The position numbers and the translations under genes are program-made. 64,000 nt of DNA from Geofilum rubicundum JCM 15548 (lineage in GTDB: Bacteria; Bacteroidota; Bacteroidia; Bacteroidales; Marinilabiliaceae). Position 1 is the first letter of the stretch; each line of letters opens with the position of its first letter. Below the pieces are notes generated by a model. That model was not told where the DNA came from and ran no database searches. It was given only the letters and a program-made list of their open reading frames with translations. Of the stretch, positions 38,336 through 48,138 are shown piece by piece. The DNA is taken from NCBI RefSeq assembly GCF_000974365.1, contig NZ_BAZW01000008.1:62001-126000 (forward strand), written 5' to 3'.

Positions 38336-40089
38336 ATGAAAAATCGATTATTGTTGGTCTTTTTGGTTTTTGCCGTTAATTCGGTTGTATTAATGGGACA
38401 GGATAGACTGGACCATCCTTCAAAAATGTATCAGGCAGAAAATGGAAAGCTGTTTGTCAACAAGCACCAGCCCATGTATTTATTTATAGGTAACGCGCCT
38501 GCTTCAACCGAAAACATGCACCGTCTGGAAAGCCACGAAACCCCGCAATATAGTAACCCTTTTTATTTTGACACCGAAGGTTTAAACACCATCCGTACCC
38601 CTTCTCAGGTGGACACGATTACCAAAAAAATGGTTTATCCGGTGGCCGACATCGTATTTGATGTGTATGCCGACGGTATGGCGCCGGTCACAAAGGTTTC
38701 ATGGAGTAAGGCTGATCGGCATGTTGATAATGGTTCGGTGTTTTACCGCAAAGGTCTAAAAGTCAGCCTGGAGGCTGCAGACCAGATGTCGGGCGTGGAG
38801 CAGATCTATATCAGCAAAAATGGTGCACCCTTTTTGGCCTGTACCGACACCTTGCGCTTCGATGCGGAGGGCGATTATGAGCTAAAGGTTTATGCCGTTG
38901 ATCATGTGGGTAACGCAGAGGATGTACAAAGCTACCAATTCACCATTGATGCTACACCACCGGTGGCCAATTGGAGTCTGGAAGGCAATGTGCATGGAAA
39001 GGCGGCCTCGGGGGATTCCAAAATTGTAATCGCTGCCAAAGATACGCGTTCAGGGTTGAAACAAATTCGCTATCAAATAAATGATCAGCCAGTACATGTT
39101 TACAAAGATGGCATTGATCTGAGTGTTTTGCCAACCGGAGAATATGCGTTAAAATATTGGGCGGAAGACCATGTGGGCAATGTGTTTGAAGGTAATGATG
39201 TGGGGGCCAGTGTTTTGGCCTTTGTGGTTGACAGAACGCCCCCTACAGCCTCATCTTTGGTTTTGGGCGATCAGTTTATGGGTGAAGTTTTGTATGTTTC
39301 TCCCCGCAGCCAGCTGCAGCTGAGCGCCAGAGATACGGTTTCAGGCATTCACAATATTATCTATGGTTACAGTCAACGCTTCATGGATGAGATTTATGAG
39401 CGGCCCTTTAGGCTGGAGGAAAAGCAAGGGCTACAGACTGTGTGGTTTCAGGCACTGGACATGGTTTCTAACCGTTCGGTGATCGAAAAAATAACGGTGT
39501 TCATGGATAACGAAGCGCCTATGTCAAGAATTGAATTCGATGGGCCCCGGTTTTTTACACGCGATACCCTTTTTATTTCCAGTGAAACGAGCATCCTTCT
39601 GAAATCTGAGGATCCCGATTCAGGCGTCGATCAAATGGCGTACCGAATCAATGAGGGTTCTTATCAGAATGGTAGCCGTTTTAAGTTGGCCAAGGGGGAT
39701 GGCATGCCATTGCATTCAAAGCAACAGATAAGGTAGGCAATGAGGAAGCAGAGAAGCAAAGTGAATTGGTGGTGGATAATGAGGCCCCGGAAATTTATGT
39801 CAACTTTAGTATTAAGGCCTTGCGTGAGGAGGTGACAGAGGGTGAAAAAATCAGTGTATTCCCCCCCTATGTAAAAATGTACATTGGAGCCACCGATCGC
39901 TACTGCGGAACACAGGATATTTTCTATACCATTGATGGGGGAGAAAAGTTCAAATACGGTGGCGACAATTCGCCGTCTGACAATGAATTGTTTAAGGATG
40001 AGCGACTGTATGAAGTGCATGTGGAAGCCCTTGATAAATTAGGTAATTCAGGCACCAAAACCTTGAAATTCAGAGTGGCCAGAAAATAG
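38336..40089 (+). CDS. Secreted OmpL47/Ig-like repeat protein (one-base frameshift)
   Basis: Signal peptide of ~21 residues (ending LMGQ), then about 560 residues of repeated ~95-residue beta-sandwich units. Each unit has a YRKGLKVSLEAADQMSGVEQIYIS-like opening (variants: AKDTRSGLKQIRYQIN, ARDTVSGIHNIIYGY, SEDPDSGVDQMAYRIN) and closes with a VDATPP- or VDRTPP-like linker. This D-x-x-SGV pattern is that of OmpL47-type domains. The frame breaks in the G run 39694-39698; one more G gives GDGWHAIAFKATDKVGNEEAEKQSELVVDNEAPEI, restoring the repeat. The C-terminus lacks an obvious sorting domain. Probably a periplasmic or cell-surface structural protein. A terminator follows. Confidence 0.8.
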
Positions 40090-40112
40090 GCGCTTGATCA
40101 TATTTTCATGAT

Positions 40113-40148
40113 AACACCAACACTGTTTTTTTGTGTTGGTGTTTTTTT
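40113..40148 (+). terminator. Strong Rho-independent terminator
   Basis: AACACCAACAC / GTGTTGGTGTT stem of 11 pairs followed by a T run. Confidence 0.9.
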
Positions 40149-40183
40149 GCTTTTTTGCGCAGAGTGTTCGTAACTTTACTTAA

Positions 40184-40199
40184 TGTCCGTTAACGGACA
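40184..40199. promoter_or_regulatory. Perfect 16-base palindrome upstream of exporter operon
   Basis: TGTCCGTT-AACGGACA, with no spacer, lies 145 bases before the ABC ATPase start. Candidate activator-binding site. Confidence 0.5.
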
Positions 40200-40231
40200 G
40201 TTCTCGTCCCGAAATCAGACACTTTTTAATA

Positions 40232-40247
40232 CATGACTTCTGTCATG
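40232..40247. promoter_or_regulatory. Second inverted repeat upstream of exporter operon
   Basis: CATGAC-TTCT-GTCATG, 41 bases before the sigma54-like element. Candidate operator or enhancer site. Confidence 0.4.
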
Positions 40248-40285
40248 GATTTGTTATTCCACAGTAATTCAATATATTATGTTTT

Positions 40286-40301
40286 TTGGCAAGATGATTG
40301 T
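40286..40301 (+). promoter_or_regulatory. Possible sigma54-type promoter
   Basis: TTGGCAAGATGATTGT has GG, ten bases, then GT, close to the sigma54 GG-N10-GC pattern with TTGGCA at -24. The -12 element deviates by one base, so this is tentative. It ends 42 bases before the ATPase ATG. Confidence 0.35.
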
Positions 40302-40343
40302 TAATTTTCGCAACATATCTATAACAGTTAAATATATTGGGCA

Positions 40344-41063
40344 ATGAGTAATAGTATCATTCGTGTGGAAGCGCTTCATAAGTCGTATGTGAACGGGAGT
40401 AACTCCCTTCACGTTCTTAAAGGTATTGATATGGACATCCAAAAAGGAGAAATGGTCAGCATTATGGGTTCGTCCGGTTCCGGAAAATCCACACTGCTTA
40501 ATATATTGGGCATCTTGGATAATTACGATGCGGGCTCCTATCATTTGGATGACATTCATATCTCTAAAATGAATGAGACCAAGGCGGCCAAATACAGAAA
40601 TCAATACATCGGCTTTGTTTTTCAGTCCTTCAACTTGATCTCCTTTAAAAATGCCATGGAAAATGTGGCTCTGCCCTTGTACTACCAAAAGGTGAGTCGG
40701 AAAAAGCGAAACAATCTGGCATTGGAATATCTTGAGCGCATGGGGCTTCGTGAGTGGGCCCACCATTTGCCATCGGAATTGTCGGGTGGACAAAAACAGC
40801 GCATTGCCATCGCCCGTGCACTGATATCCAAGCCGAAAATTATTTTGGCCGATGAGCCCACCGGGGCGCTGGATTCACAGACTTCCCTGGAGGTGATGGA
40901 GATTTTGAAGGAAGTCAACCAGACCGGTATCGCTATCATCATTGTGACCCACGAAAATGATATTGCCAATCAAACCCAGCGCATTATTCGTTTGCGGGAT
41001 GGTGTTATCGAATCGAATCAGGTGAACCACGCTTTTCATTTAGAATCTGTAGAAGTCAATTAA
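40344..41063 (+). CDS. MacB/LolD-type ABC transporter ATP-binding protein
   Basis: 239 residues. Walker A GSSGSGKST (about residues 40-48), Q-loop FQSFNLI, signature LSGGQKQR, Walker B IILADEPTGALD, H-loop VTHE. The sequence groups with the MacB/LolD ATPases that drive tripartite export or lipoprotein release by mechanotransmission. It is first in a five-gene operon with two FtsX-like permeases, an adaptor and a TolC homologue, which makes an exporter more likely than a Lol complex. Confidence 0.95.
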   Translation: MSNSIIRVEALHKSYVNGSNSLHVLKGIDMDIQKGEMVSIMGSSGSGKSTLLNILGILDNYDAGSYHLDDIHISKMNETKAAKYRNQYIGFVFQSFNLISFKNAMENVALPLYYQKVSRKKRNNLALEYLERMGLREWAHHLPSELSGGQKQRIAIARALISKPKIILADEPTGALDSQTSLEVMEILKEVNQTGIAIIIVTHENDIANQTQRIIRLRDGVIESNQVNHAFHLESVEVN

Positions 41064-41169
41064 TCTTTTAAGAAAACGGCCTACCGTTCGAAAGCCTGGT
41101 TTTAATGGAATCGGTAAACGAAAGTGCCGCTTAATGGCTGTTTATGTTTTATTTAACCATCTACTCAAA

Positions 41170-42417
41170 ATGTTCGATTATTTAGAAGAAATACTATCCA
41201 CCCTTAAAAAAAATAAGTTAAGGGCTGTTATGACCGGGTTTAGTGTGGCGTGGGGTATTTTTATGCTGATTATTTTGTTGGGAAGCGGCAGGGGTTTGCA
41301 GAATGGCATGGAATTTAATTTTAAGGACATTGCCAAAAATGCCATCCAGATTTGGCCTGGACGTACCAGTGAGAATTTTGAAGGTTTGGGAAAGGGTCGA
41401 CGCGTGCAGTTTACCAATGAGGATTATGACCTCATGAAACGGGAGTTGCGGGGAATTGATGATATCTCGGGTCGCCTCTACCTCTGGTCGGATGTGGCCA
41501 TCACCTACGGCAATGAGTATGCCAATTATAGGGTGACCTGCGTGATGCCGGAGTTCATTAATATCCGATTGATGAATGTTCTCAAGGGGCGTTTTATCAA
41601 TCAAATGGACATTCAGGAGAACCGCAAAGTCATTGTGCTTTCTCAGAGCATTGTAGATATGTTGTTCAAAGAGGTGGAGCCCATAGGCGAATATGTAAAA
41701 GTGGGGGGCATCTATTTTCAGGTGGTAGGGGTGCTTGAGAATCCAACCGACAAGAATGCCAAAGATGCCATTTTGCCGTTGTCTACCGGGCAGCGGGTTT
41801 TTAACGGGGCCAATCGTTTGAGTAATCTGGCCATGACCACGACGTCCACCACCGTTGAAGCCAATAAACAAATAGAGGAAGAAATCAGAGGTTTTTTGGC
41901 CAAGCGACACCGGTTTTCCACCTCTGACGATGAGGCCTTGTATGTTTGGAATACGCTGGAGGACTTTAAACGGGCCCAGGGCGTATTCGGCGGCATCCGG
42001 ATGTTTGTCTGGATCATCGGCATCATGACCATCATTGCCGGCATAGTCGGCGTGAGTAACATCATGATTATTCTGGTCAAGGAAAGAACCAAGGAAATTG
42101 GTATTCGCAAGGCCATTGGGGCCTCTCCGCTCAGTGTGGTGATGTTGGTACTGTCGGAATCGCTTTTTATTACGGCGGTAGCGGGATTGGTGGGCATGTT
42201 ATTAGGCATGGGAATTCTGCATATTGCCAGTACAGTGCTGACTTCCATGGCGGAGACCAATGATACCGTCCGCTATGTCTTTTTTAATCCCTCTGCCAGC
42301 TTTGGAGTGGCCATATCTGCCACCATACTCCTGGTGGTTGCGGGATTGCTGGCCGGGTTTATTCCGGCCCGCAAAGCGGCCGGTATTAAACCCATTGAGG
42401 CCTTGCACGATGAGTAA
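41170..42417 (+). CDS. MacB-type ABC permease 1
   Basis: 415 residues from ATG 41170 (an upstream in-frame Met at 41134 is disfavoured). It opens with the cytoplasmic LEEILSTLKKNKLRAVMTGFSVAWGIFMLIILLG. That is the first membrane helix of the MacB_PCD family. A ~220-residue periplasmic domain follows, then three C-terminal FtsX helices with GVSNIMIILVKERTKEIGIRKAIGASP and the ending PARKAAGIKPIEALHDE. It pairs with permease 2 to form a heterodimer rather than the MacB homodimer. Confidence 0.94.
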   Translation: MFDYLEEILSTLKKNKLRAVMTGFSVAWGIFMLIILLGSGRGLQNGMEFNFKDIAKNAIQIWPGRTSENFEGLGKGRRVQFTNEDYDLMKRELRGIDDISGRLYLWSDVAITYGNEYANYRVTCVMPEFINIRLMNVLKGRFINQMDIQENRKVIVLSQSIVDMLFKEVEPIGEYVKVGGIYFQVVGVLENPTDKNAKDAILPLSTGQRVFNGANRLSNLAMTTTSTTVEANKQIEEEIRGFLAKRHRFSTSDDEALYVWNTLEDFKRAQGVFGGIRMFVWIIGIMTIIAGIVGVSNIMIILVKERTKEIGIRKAIGASPLSVVMLVLSESLFITAVAGLVGMLLGMGILHIASTVLTSMAETNDTVRYVFFNPSASFGVAISATILLVVAGLLAGFIPARKAAGIKPIEALHDE

Positions 42418-42474
42418 ACAGATGGCTTTCTTTTTAACAAGTGGCTTTCAGGCTAACATTTAAAACAAAATACC

Positions 42475-43755
42475 GTGTTTGACAAAGACAGATGGCAGGA
42501 AATCTTCAATGCCATAAAACAGAATAAGTTACGCAGTGTGCTTACTGCATTCGGAGTGTTTTGGGGCATCTTTATGCTCGTGACCATGACCGGGGCCGGT
42601 AACGGCTTAATTAATGGCGTCACGGATGGATTCAAAGATTTTGCGGCCAACAGTGCCTTTGTCTGGGCCAATACCACTACCAAACCTTATAAGGGATTCC
42701 GGCAGGGACGTCAATGGAATTTTACCAATGATGACATGGCTTCTATCCGGCGTGAAATTCCGGAGGTGGACGTGCTGGCGCCCAAGCTTCAGGGTTGGAA
42801 TATATCCAATGGCGAAAATGTCATTCGGGGATTGAAGACCGGCTCCTTCCGGGTTAATGGAGAAGTACCCGATTACAATTTGATTGATCCCAATGAAATG
42901 GTTTACGGCCGGTATATCAATGATATGGATATACACCACCGAAGAAAAGTCTGTGTGATTGGTGAACGGGTATACGAGGTCATGTTCGAAAAAGATGAAG
43001 ATCCGGTGGGCGAATACCTTAAAGTGAGTGGCGTTTGGTTTCAGGTAATTGGGGTAGCCAGGTCTAAAAACCCCAATATCAACATCGGAGGTGATAAAAA
43101 GGAAATGATTTCCTTGCCTTTTACCACCATGCAACAATCTTTTAACTACGGCAATGATGTTCACTTTTTTGGCTTCACCTCACGAGCGGGCGAAAGTGTT
43201 TCGGAGACCGCCGAAAAGGTCACTCAATTATTGAAGAGCAAGCACTCCATAGATCCTGAGGATTTGGAGGCGACCGGTCATTTTAATGTCGAGGAGCAGG
43301 TGAAGACCATGAATTATATGTTTTTGGGCATTAATGTGTTGATCTGGATTGTGGGGATCGGAACCCTGGTGGCCGGTGCGGTGGGTATTAGCAACATCAT
43401 GTTGGTGATAGTCCGTGAACGCACCAAGGAAATTGGCATTCAGCGCGCCATTGGTGCGCGTCCCTGGACCATTGTGAGTCAGATCCTGACCGAGTCCGTT
43501 TTTCTGACCACCATCGCAGGTTTTCTGGGACTGGCCCTTGGAACCCTGGTGCTGCATGCAGCTGATATGGCCATTATGGCTGCTGAGGCAGCCAAAACTT
43601 CCGAAGAGGGCACCTTTTTCAAGAACCCTGAAATAGGTTTGCCCATGGCACTGATTGCCCTGGCGGTATTGGTGCTGACCGGACTGATTGCCGGATTAAT
43701 ACCTGCCCAAAAGGCCATACGTATTAAGCCCATTGAAGCATTGAGACACGAGTAG
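42475..43755 (+). CDS. MacB-type ABC permease 2
   Basis: 426 residues starting with GTG at 42475. Same layout as permease 1, and clearly a paralogue: IKQNKLRSVLTAFGVFWGIFMLVTMTGAG at the start, a large periplasmic domain, and GISNIMLVIVRERTKEIGIQRAIGARP before the last helices. It ends PAQKAIRIKPIEALRHE. Two different permeases with one ATPase imply an asymmetric transporter. Confidence 0.94.
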   Translation: MFDKDRWQEIFNAIKQNKLRSVLTAFGVFWGIFMLVTMTGAGNGLINGVTDGFKDFAANSAFVWANTTTKPYKGFRQGRQWNFTNDDMASIRREIPEVDVLAPKLQGWNISNGENVIRGLKTGSFRVNGEVPDYNLIDPNEMVYGRYINDMDIHHRRKVCVIGERVYEVMFEKDEDPVGEYLKVSGVWFQVIGVARSKNPNINIGGDKKEMISLPFTTMQQSFNYGNDVHFFGFTSRAGESVSETAEKVTQLLKSKHSIDPEDLEATGHFNVEEQVKTMNYMFLGINVLIWIVGIGTLVAGAVGISNIMLVIVRERTKEIGIQRAIGARPWTIVSQILTESVFLTTIAGFLGLALGTLVLHAADMAIMAAEAAKTSEEGTFFKNPEIGLPMALIALAVLVLTGLIAGLIPAQKAIRIKPIEALRHE

Positions 43756-43786
43756 TTTAAGTGGATAAATTTTAAATATTTTAAAT

Positions 43787-44869
43787 ATGAAACGATTTTT
43801 GAAAATTGGACTTTTGCTTGTTTTTGTGGCATTGGTAGCATGGGTGTTTGTGTATCTCTACAAACAATCGAAAGCAGCCCCCACGGTTTATGAAACCGAG
43901 ACGCCGTTTAAGACGAATATCATTAAAAAGACCGTGGCTACAGGATCCGTGGTTCCACGAAAGGAAATCGCGATTAAGCCTCAGGAGTCGGGCATTATTA
44001 CCGCTCTTTTTGTAGAACCCGGAGAGTTGGTTAAGAAGGGGGATATGATTGCCCGTATTCAGATTATTCCGGAAATGGTTCAGGTGAATGAAGCGGAGAG
44101 CAGGGTAAACAAGGCCCGTATGGCCTTTGAAAATGCCGAAGCTGATTTTAACCGAATGAAGGACTTGTTTGAGCAAAATGTGATCGCCATCTCTGAGTTT
44201 CAATCAGAGGAGCTGCGCTTCAAAACCAGCAGAGAAGATTTGCAAGCTGCTGAGAATCATTTGCAGTTGATTCAGGAAGGGGTTACCAAGAAGATGGGGG
44301 CTAAAACCAATACAGTGATCCGTTCGACCATTGACGGAATGGTTTTGGATGTGCCGGTGGAAGAGGGCAATTCCGTGATAAAAAGTAATGCCTTTAACGA
44401 TGGTACAACCGTAGCCATGGTGGCCGATATGTCGGAAATGGTGTTCGAGGGCAAGGTGGATGAGACCGAAGTCGGCAAGATAAAAGAAGGCATGCATTTG
44501 CTGATGACCATTGGCGCCGTTGAAAATGAAATGTTCGATGCTTATCTGGAATATATCTCTCCCAAAGGCGTGGAAGAAGGCGGCGCCATTCAGTTTGAGA
44601 TAAAAGCGGCCGTTAAACTGAAAGAGCAACAGTTTATCAGGGCCGGCTACAGTGCCAATGCCGACATTGTTTTGGATCGTCGCGACAGCGTGCTGGCCGT
44701 TAATGAAAAGGTGCTTCAGTTTAGCGGTGACTCCGTTTTTGTGGAGGTGGAGACCGAAGATCAGGTCTTTGAAAAGCGTTTGGTGGAGACCGGCTTATCG
44801 GATGGTCTGAATATCGAACTGCTGAATGGCCTTAAAGAAGAAGAGAAAGTAAAGGTGCCAACGATCTAA
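43787..44869 (+). CDS. Periplasmic adaptor (HlyD/MacA family)
   Basis: 360 residues. One N-terminal membrane helix (about residues 5-23) and a periplasmic body with the lipoyl-like halves (ATGSVVPRKEIAIKPQESGIITALFVEPGELVKKGDMIA). A coiled-coil hairpin follows (about 100-165, rich in Glu, Ala, Asn: NEAESRVNKARMAFENAEADFNRM), and then the beta-barrel and membrane-proximal parts. It bridges the permeases and the outer-membrane channel encoded next to it. Confidence 0.94.
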   Translation: MKRFLKIGLLLVFVALVAWVFVYLYKQSKAAPTVYETETPFKTNIIKKTVATGSVVPRKEIAIKPQESGIITALFVEPGELVKKGDMIARIQIIPEMVQVNEAESRVNKARMAFENAEADFNRMKDLFEQNVIAISEFQSEELRFKTSREDLQAAENHLQLIQEGVTKKMGAKTNTVIRSTIDGMVLDVPVEEGNSVIKSNAFNDGTTVAMVADMSEMVFEGKVDETEVGKIKEGMHLLMTIGAVENEMFDAYLEYISPKGVEEGGAIQFEIKAAVKLKEQQFIRAGYSANADIVLDRRDSVLAVNEKVLQFSGDSVFVEVETEDQVFEKRLVETGLSDGLNIELLNGLKEEEKVKVPTI

Positions 44870-44966
44870 TCCGGGCCTCCATCCGGACGCAATAATGGAC
44901 CAGTAATTATTTAAAAGAAACTTTTATGGCGCTTTCATTTAAAGCGTTACAGAAATCTACAGTTGT

Positions 44967-46316
44967 ATGCAAACCTTAAGAAGTATATTGGTTGGATGGG
45001 CTTTGGCAACCACCATGGCAGTCAGTGCCCAGGAAGCACCGGTGACCGGGCAAGCCTGGGGATTGGAACAATGCATCGAACACGCCCGAAACAATAACCT
45101 GTCCATTAAACGGCAACAGTTGAATGCGGATTATGCCCGCAACCAGCACCAGCAAAAAAAGCTGGAGTTATTACCTGATTTGAATGCCAGTGGAAGTTAC
45201 CGCTCGAGGAGTGGCCGGGTAAGGGATGAGAATGCCTTTCGGGTGATTGATGTCACTACCCAGGACGGAAATGTAGGTATTTCTTCAAATACACCATTAT
45301 TTGAAGGCTTTACGCGTCGGAATAGTATTAAAAAAGGCGAGTTGGACTGGCAGGCCGCCGTTAAGGATGTGGAAAAAGCAGAGAATGATATGGCTTTGAA
45401 TATTACTTCCCTGTATATGCAGATTTTGTTCGACAAGGAGCTGTTGGAAGCTGCCCGTCGACAATATACAACCGTACAGTTACAGGTCGATCGCACCCAA
45501 AAGCTGGTGGAGGCCGGAAGTTTGCCGGAAGGCCATTTGCTGGAAGTCCGTTCCCTGGCAGCCCGGGATGCACTCAATGTGACCCGGTTGGAAAACAATC
45601 TGACCCTGTCATTGCTCGATCTGGCACAGGCTTTGGATCTGGAATCGGCCGAAGGTTTTGATATTGTAACACCGGAGATGCCTGAGTTGTCAGGTGCCGA
45701 ATTGGTTGAGTCATCCGGCGTTTATGATTATGCCGTTAATAACCTGCCACAAATAGCCGCCTCTGAATGGCGGCTCAGGAGCAGTGAGCAGGAAGTAGCC
45801 ATTGCCAAAGGTTATTTAATGCCCCGATTGTCTTTCAATATAGGCTGGGGTACCTATGTTAGTAAGTACGATGGTCAGGAAAATTTTGATTTCCGCCAAA
45901 GCTTTGAGGACAATGCTTCCCGGTATTATGGTTTAAGTCTGTCGGTTCCCCTGTTCAACGCCCTCTCTGCCCGCACCGGCGTTAAAAACGCGCGTATCAG
46001 TGTTTTGAATTCTGAGTATGCGCTGGAACAGCAGAAGCAGGTGTTGCGTAAGGAAATACAACAGGCCCACGCGGATGCCCAGGCAGCTTTCAGGCAGTAT
46101 GAGGCCGGACAGTCAGCGGTGGATTCCTACCAGGAATCCTTCAGATATACCGAAAAGCGCTACAATGTAGGTATGGTTAACTCGGTCGATTACAATGTGG
46201 CCAAAACCGAGTACATGAAGGCCGAATCTGACTTTATCCAGGCCAAATATACCTATTTGCTGCGACTGAAAATTCTGGATTTTTACCAGGCAAAGCCATT
46301 GTGCTATAAGAGTTAA
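44967..46316 (+). CDS. TolC-family outer-membrane efflux protein
   Basis: 449 residues. Signal peptide of ~21 residues ending SAQ. The body contains two TolC (OEP) repeats with long helices. LEQCIEHARNNNLSIKRQQLNADYARNQHQQKKLELLPDLNASGSY is the diagnostic N-terminal unit, and the second is YDYAVNNLPQIAASEWRLRSSEQEVAIAKGYLMPRLSFNIGWG. The equatorial loop has NVGMVNSVDYNVAKTEY. It completes the tripartite exporter and is followed by a strong terminator. Confidence 0.94.
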   Translation: MQTLRSILVGWALATTMAVSAQEAPVTGQAWGLEQCIEHARNNNLSIKRQQLNADYARNQHQQKKLELLPDLNASGSYRSRSGRVRDENAFRVIDVTTQDGNVGISSNTPLFEGFTRRNSIKKGELDWQAAVKDVEKAENDMALNITSLYMQILFDKELLEAARRQYTTVQLQVDRTQKLVEAGSLPEGHLLEVRSLAARDALNVTRLENNLTLSLLDLAQALDLESAEGFDIVTPEMPELSGAELVESSGVYDYAVNNLPQIAASEWRLRSSEQEVAIAKGYLMPRLSFNIGWGTYVSKYDGQENFDFRQSFEDNASRYYGLSLSVPLFNALSARTGVKNARISVLNSEYALEQQKQVLRKEIQQAHADAQAAFRQYEAGQSAVDSYQESFRYTEKRYNVGMVNSVDYNVAKTEYMKAESDFIQAKYTYLLRLKILDFYQAKPLCYKS

Positions 46317-46331
46317 AAAAAGAATCTGAAG

Positions 46332-46366
46332 ACAACAAAACCCCGGAAATTCCGGGGTTTTGTTGT
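46332..46366 (+). terminator. Strong terminator after exporter operon
   Basis: ACAACAAAACCCCGGAA pairs with TTCCGGGGTTTTGTTGT around a one-base centre, a near-perfect long palindrome with a T-rich arm. Confidence 0.85.
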
Positions 46367-46469
46367 TATATTGGATGGAGGTTGGTATTCATCTCTTGAC
46401 TTTTATGCCTAAATTTGTGGGAAAATTTGGAGGGGTAGGGTAAAACGGCCCCTTTTAAAAGATGAACAG

Positions 46470-47165
46470 ATGGCCCTTATACTTTGCATAGAGACTTCCA
46501 CAACCGTGTGTTCCGTCGCATTGGTTCAAAACCATAAGGTATTGAACGCGCTTCGCGAGGATACACCGAACTCGCATTCAACCTTACTGACCTTGCTCAT
46601 TGAGAAACTGTTGGCACAGGCAGATTGTCGGGCCGAAGATTTGGACGCCGTTGCTGTCAGCAGTGGTCCGGGTTCCTATACCGGTCTGCGAATTGGTGTT
46701 TCTGTTGCAAAAGGCATCTGCTTCGCCACAGGTAAGCCCTTGATCGCCATGACTTCTTTGGAAATTATGGCGGCCCATTTTTTGCAGAAGGCACCGGAAG
46801 TAGCCAGGGAGGATCTTCTTTGTCCCATGATCGATGCCCGTCGCATGGAAGTCTATTCGGCCTTATATCGTCCAGACCTGTCGGTGGCCCGTGAGGTGAT
46901 GGCAGAGATCATCGATGAAAACAGCTTCAGGACTGAGTTAGAGCAGCAGAGAATTTTCTTTTTTGGGGATGGATCGGATAAGTGCCGCACAGTGATGTCC
47001 CACTCGCAGGCACAGTTTGTGGGGGAGATTGTGCCATTGGCTGCCGCCATGGCTTCTTTGGCCATGCGTCGCTATGAGGCCAGAAATTTTGAAGATGTGG
47101 CGTATTTCGAGCCTTTTTATTTAAAAAGCTTTATGGCAACCACACCCAAAAATAAATATTTTTAA
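46470..47165 (+). CDS. tsaB: tRNA threonylcarbamoyladenosine biosynthesis protein TsaB
   Basis: 231 residues. Actin-like ATPase-fold partner of TsaD in making t6A37 on ANN-decoding tRNAs. Features are ILCIETSTTVCSVALV at the start, HSTLLTLLIEKLL, the SSGPGSYTGLRIGVSVAKG signature, and IDARRMEVYSALY. Length is normal. It is a stand-alone gene here; tsaD and tsaE are not in the window. Confidence 0.95.
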   Translation: MALILCIETSTTVCSVALVQNHKVLNALREDTPNSHSTLLTLLIEKLLAQADCRAEDLDAVAVSSGPGSYTGLRIGVSVAKGICFATGKPLIAMTSLEIMAAHFLQKAPEVAREDLLCPMIDARRMEVYSALYRPDLSVAREVMAEIIDENSFRTELEQQRIFFFGDGSDKCRTVMSHSQAQFVGEIVPLAAAMASLAMRRYEARNFEDVAYFEPFYLKSFMATTPKNKYF

Positions 47166-47325
47166 GCGGTTAAGGTATTGGTAATGAGCATTAAACGCAA
47201 CGCTGGCCTTTTCTCTGTCGGGTGGTGAAACAAGAAGGGCTCATAATTTGTATAAGGGTTATTGGATTGTTACTTGAAATTTGTTTTACTTACAACCAAA
47301 ACCATTTGGTACAAAATGATGCGTT

Positions 47326-48126
47326 ATGATGAATAGATTAACCATTAATTATATTCTCTTATCTTTTCTGCTTTTGTCGGGAACGCTGACGGCCGAAAAA
47401 TTACCTGCCCAAAAGTTTCAACACAAGTCTTTTGGTCCCGGAGAGGAATTGCATTATGTGATGAATTATGGCTTCATAAGAGGGGGAGAAGGTTTGTTAA
47501 CCGTCAAAGATTCGGTTCTTAACGGGCGTGCTGTTTACCACATGGTCGGCAAGGCCAAAACGGCCGGACTGGCAGATAAAATTTTTAAGGTGCGGGATGT
47601 TTATGAGAGTTTTTACGATCCGCAGACGCGCTTGCCCGTTAAGTCCATCCGAAACATCAGTGAGGGGCGCTATCGCTGGTACAACGAATCGTTATTTGAA
47701 CAGGGGGAAGATTCCACGCGGGTGCTCAGCCAACGCTCAGGTGAAAAATGGGTCGTGCCCAATATTTATGATATTGTTTCCGCCTTTTATATCGCCCGTG
47801 AAAAGCATTTCAATGATAATTTAAGAGAGGGGCAAATCATTACCTTACAGACCTACTTTGCGGATGAAGAATTTCCCCTGCGGATTCGTTACCGGGGATT
47901 GGAGACCATTAATACGCATTTCGGCAAATTGGAATGTTACAAATTTTCACCCGTCACGGAGGTGGGCCGCTCTTTTAAAACAGAGGATGATATGCATATC
48001 TGGATCACCCGTGATGATAATCGGGTGCCGGTACGTATTCGGTTCAACCTGAAAGTGGGATCCTTTGTCTGTGATCTGGAACAGTTCCGGGGCCTGAAAA
48101 ATCCCTTTTCCAGCTTTGTGCCTTAA
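47326..48126 (+). CDS. DUF3108 domain periplasmic protein
   Basis: 266 residues. Signal peptide of ~23 residues. The rest matches DUF3108: GEELHYVMNYGFIRGGEGLLTVKDSVLNGRAVYHMVGKAKTAG, then YESFYDPQTRLPVKSIRNISEGRY, YDIVSAFYIAR and the closing HIWITRDDNRVPVRIRFNLKVGSFVCDLE. These proteins are predicted lipocalin-like beta barrels of the periplasm with unknown role. The start could be either of two adjacent ATGs. Confidence 0.85.
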   Translation: MMNRLTINYILLSFLLLSGTLTAEKLPAQKFQHKSFGPGEELHYVMNYGFIRGGEGLLTVKDSVLNGRAVYHMVGKAKTAGLADKIFKVRDVYESFYDPQTRLPVKSIRNISEGRYRWYNESLFEQGEDSTRVLSQRSGEKWVVPNIYDIVSAFYIAREKHFNDNLREGQIITLQTYFADEEFPLRIRYRGLETINTHFGKLECYKFSPVTEVGRSFKTEDDMHIWITRDDNRVPVRIRFNLKVGSFVCDLEQFRGLKNPFSSFVP

Positions 48127-48138
48127 GCAAAACGGGGT

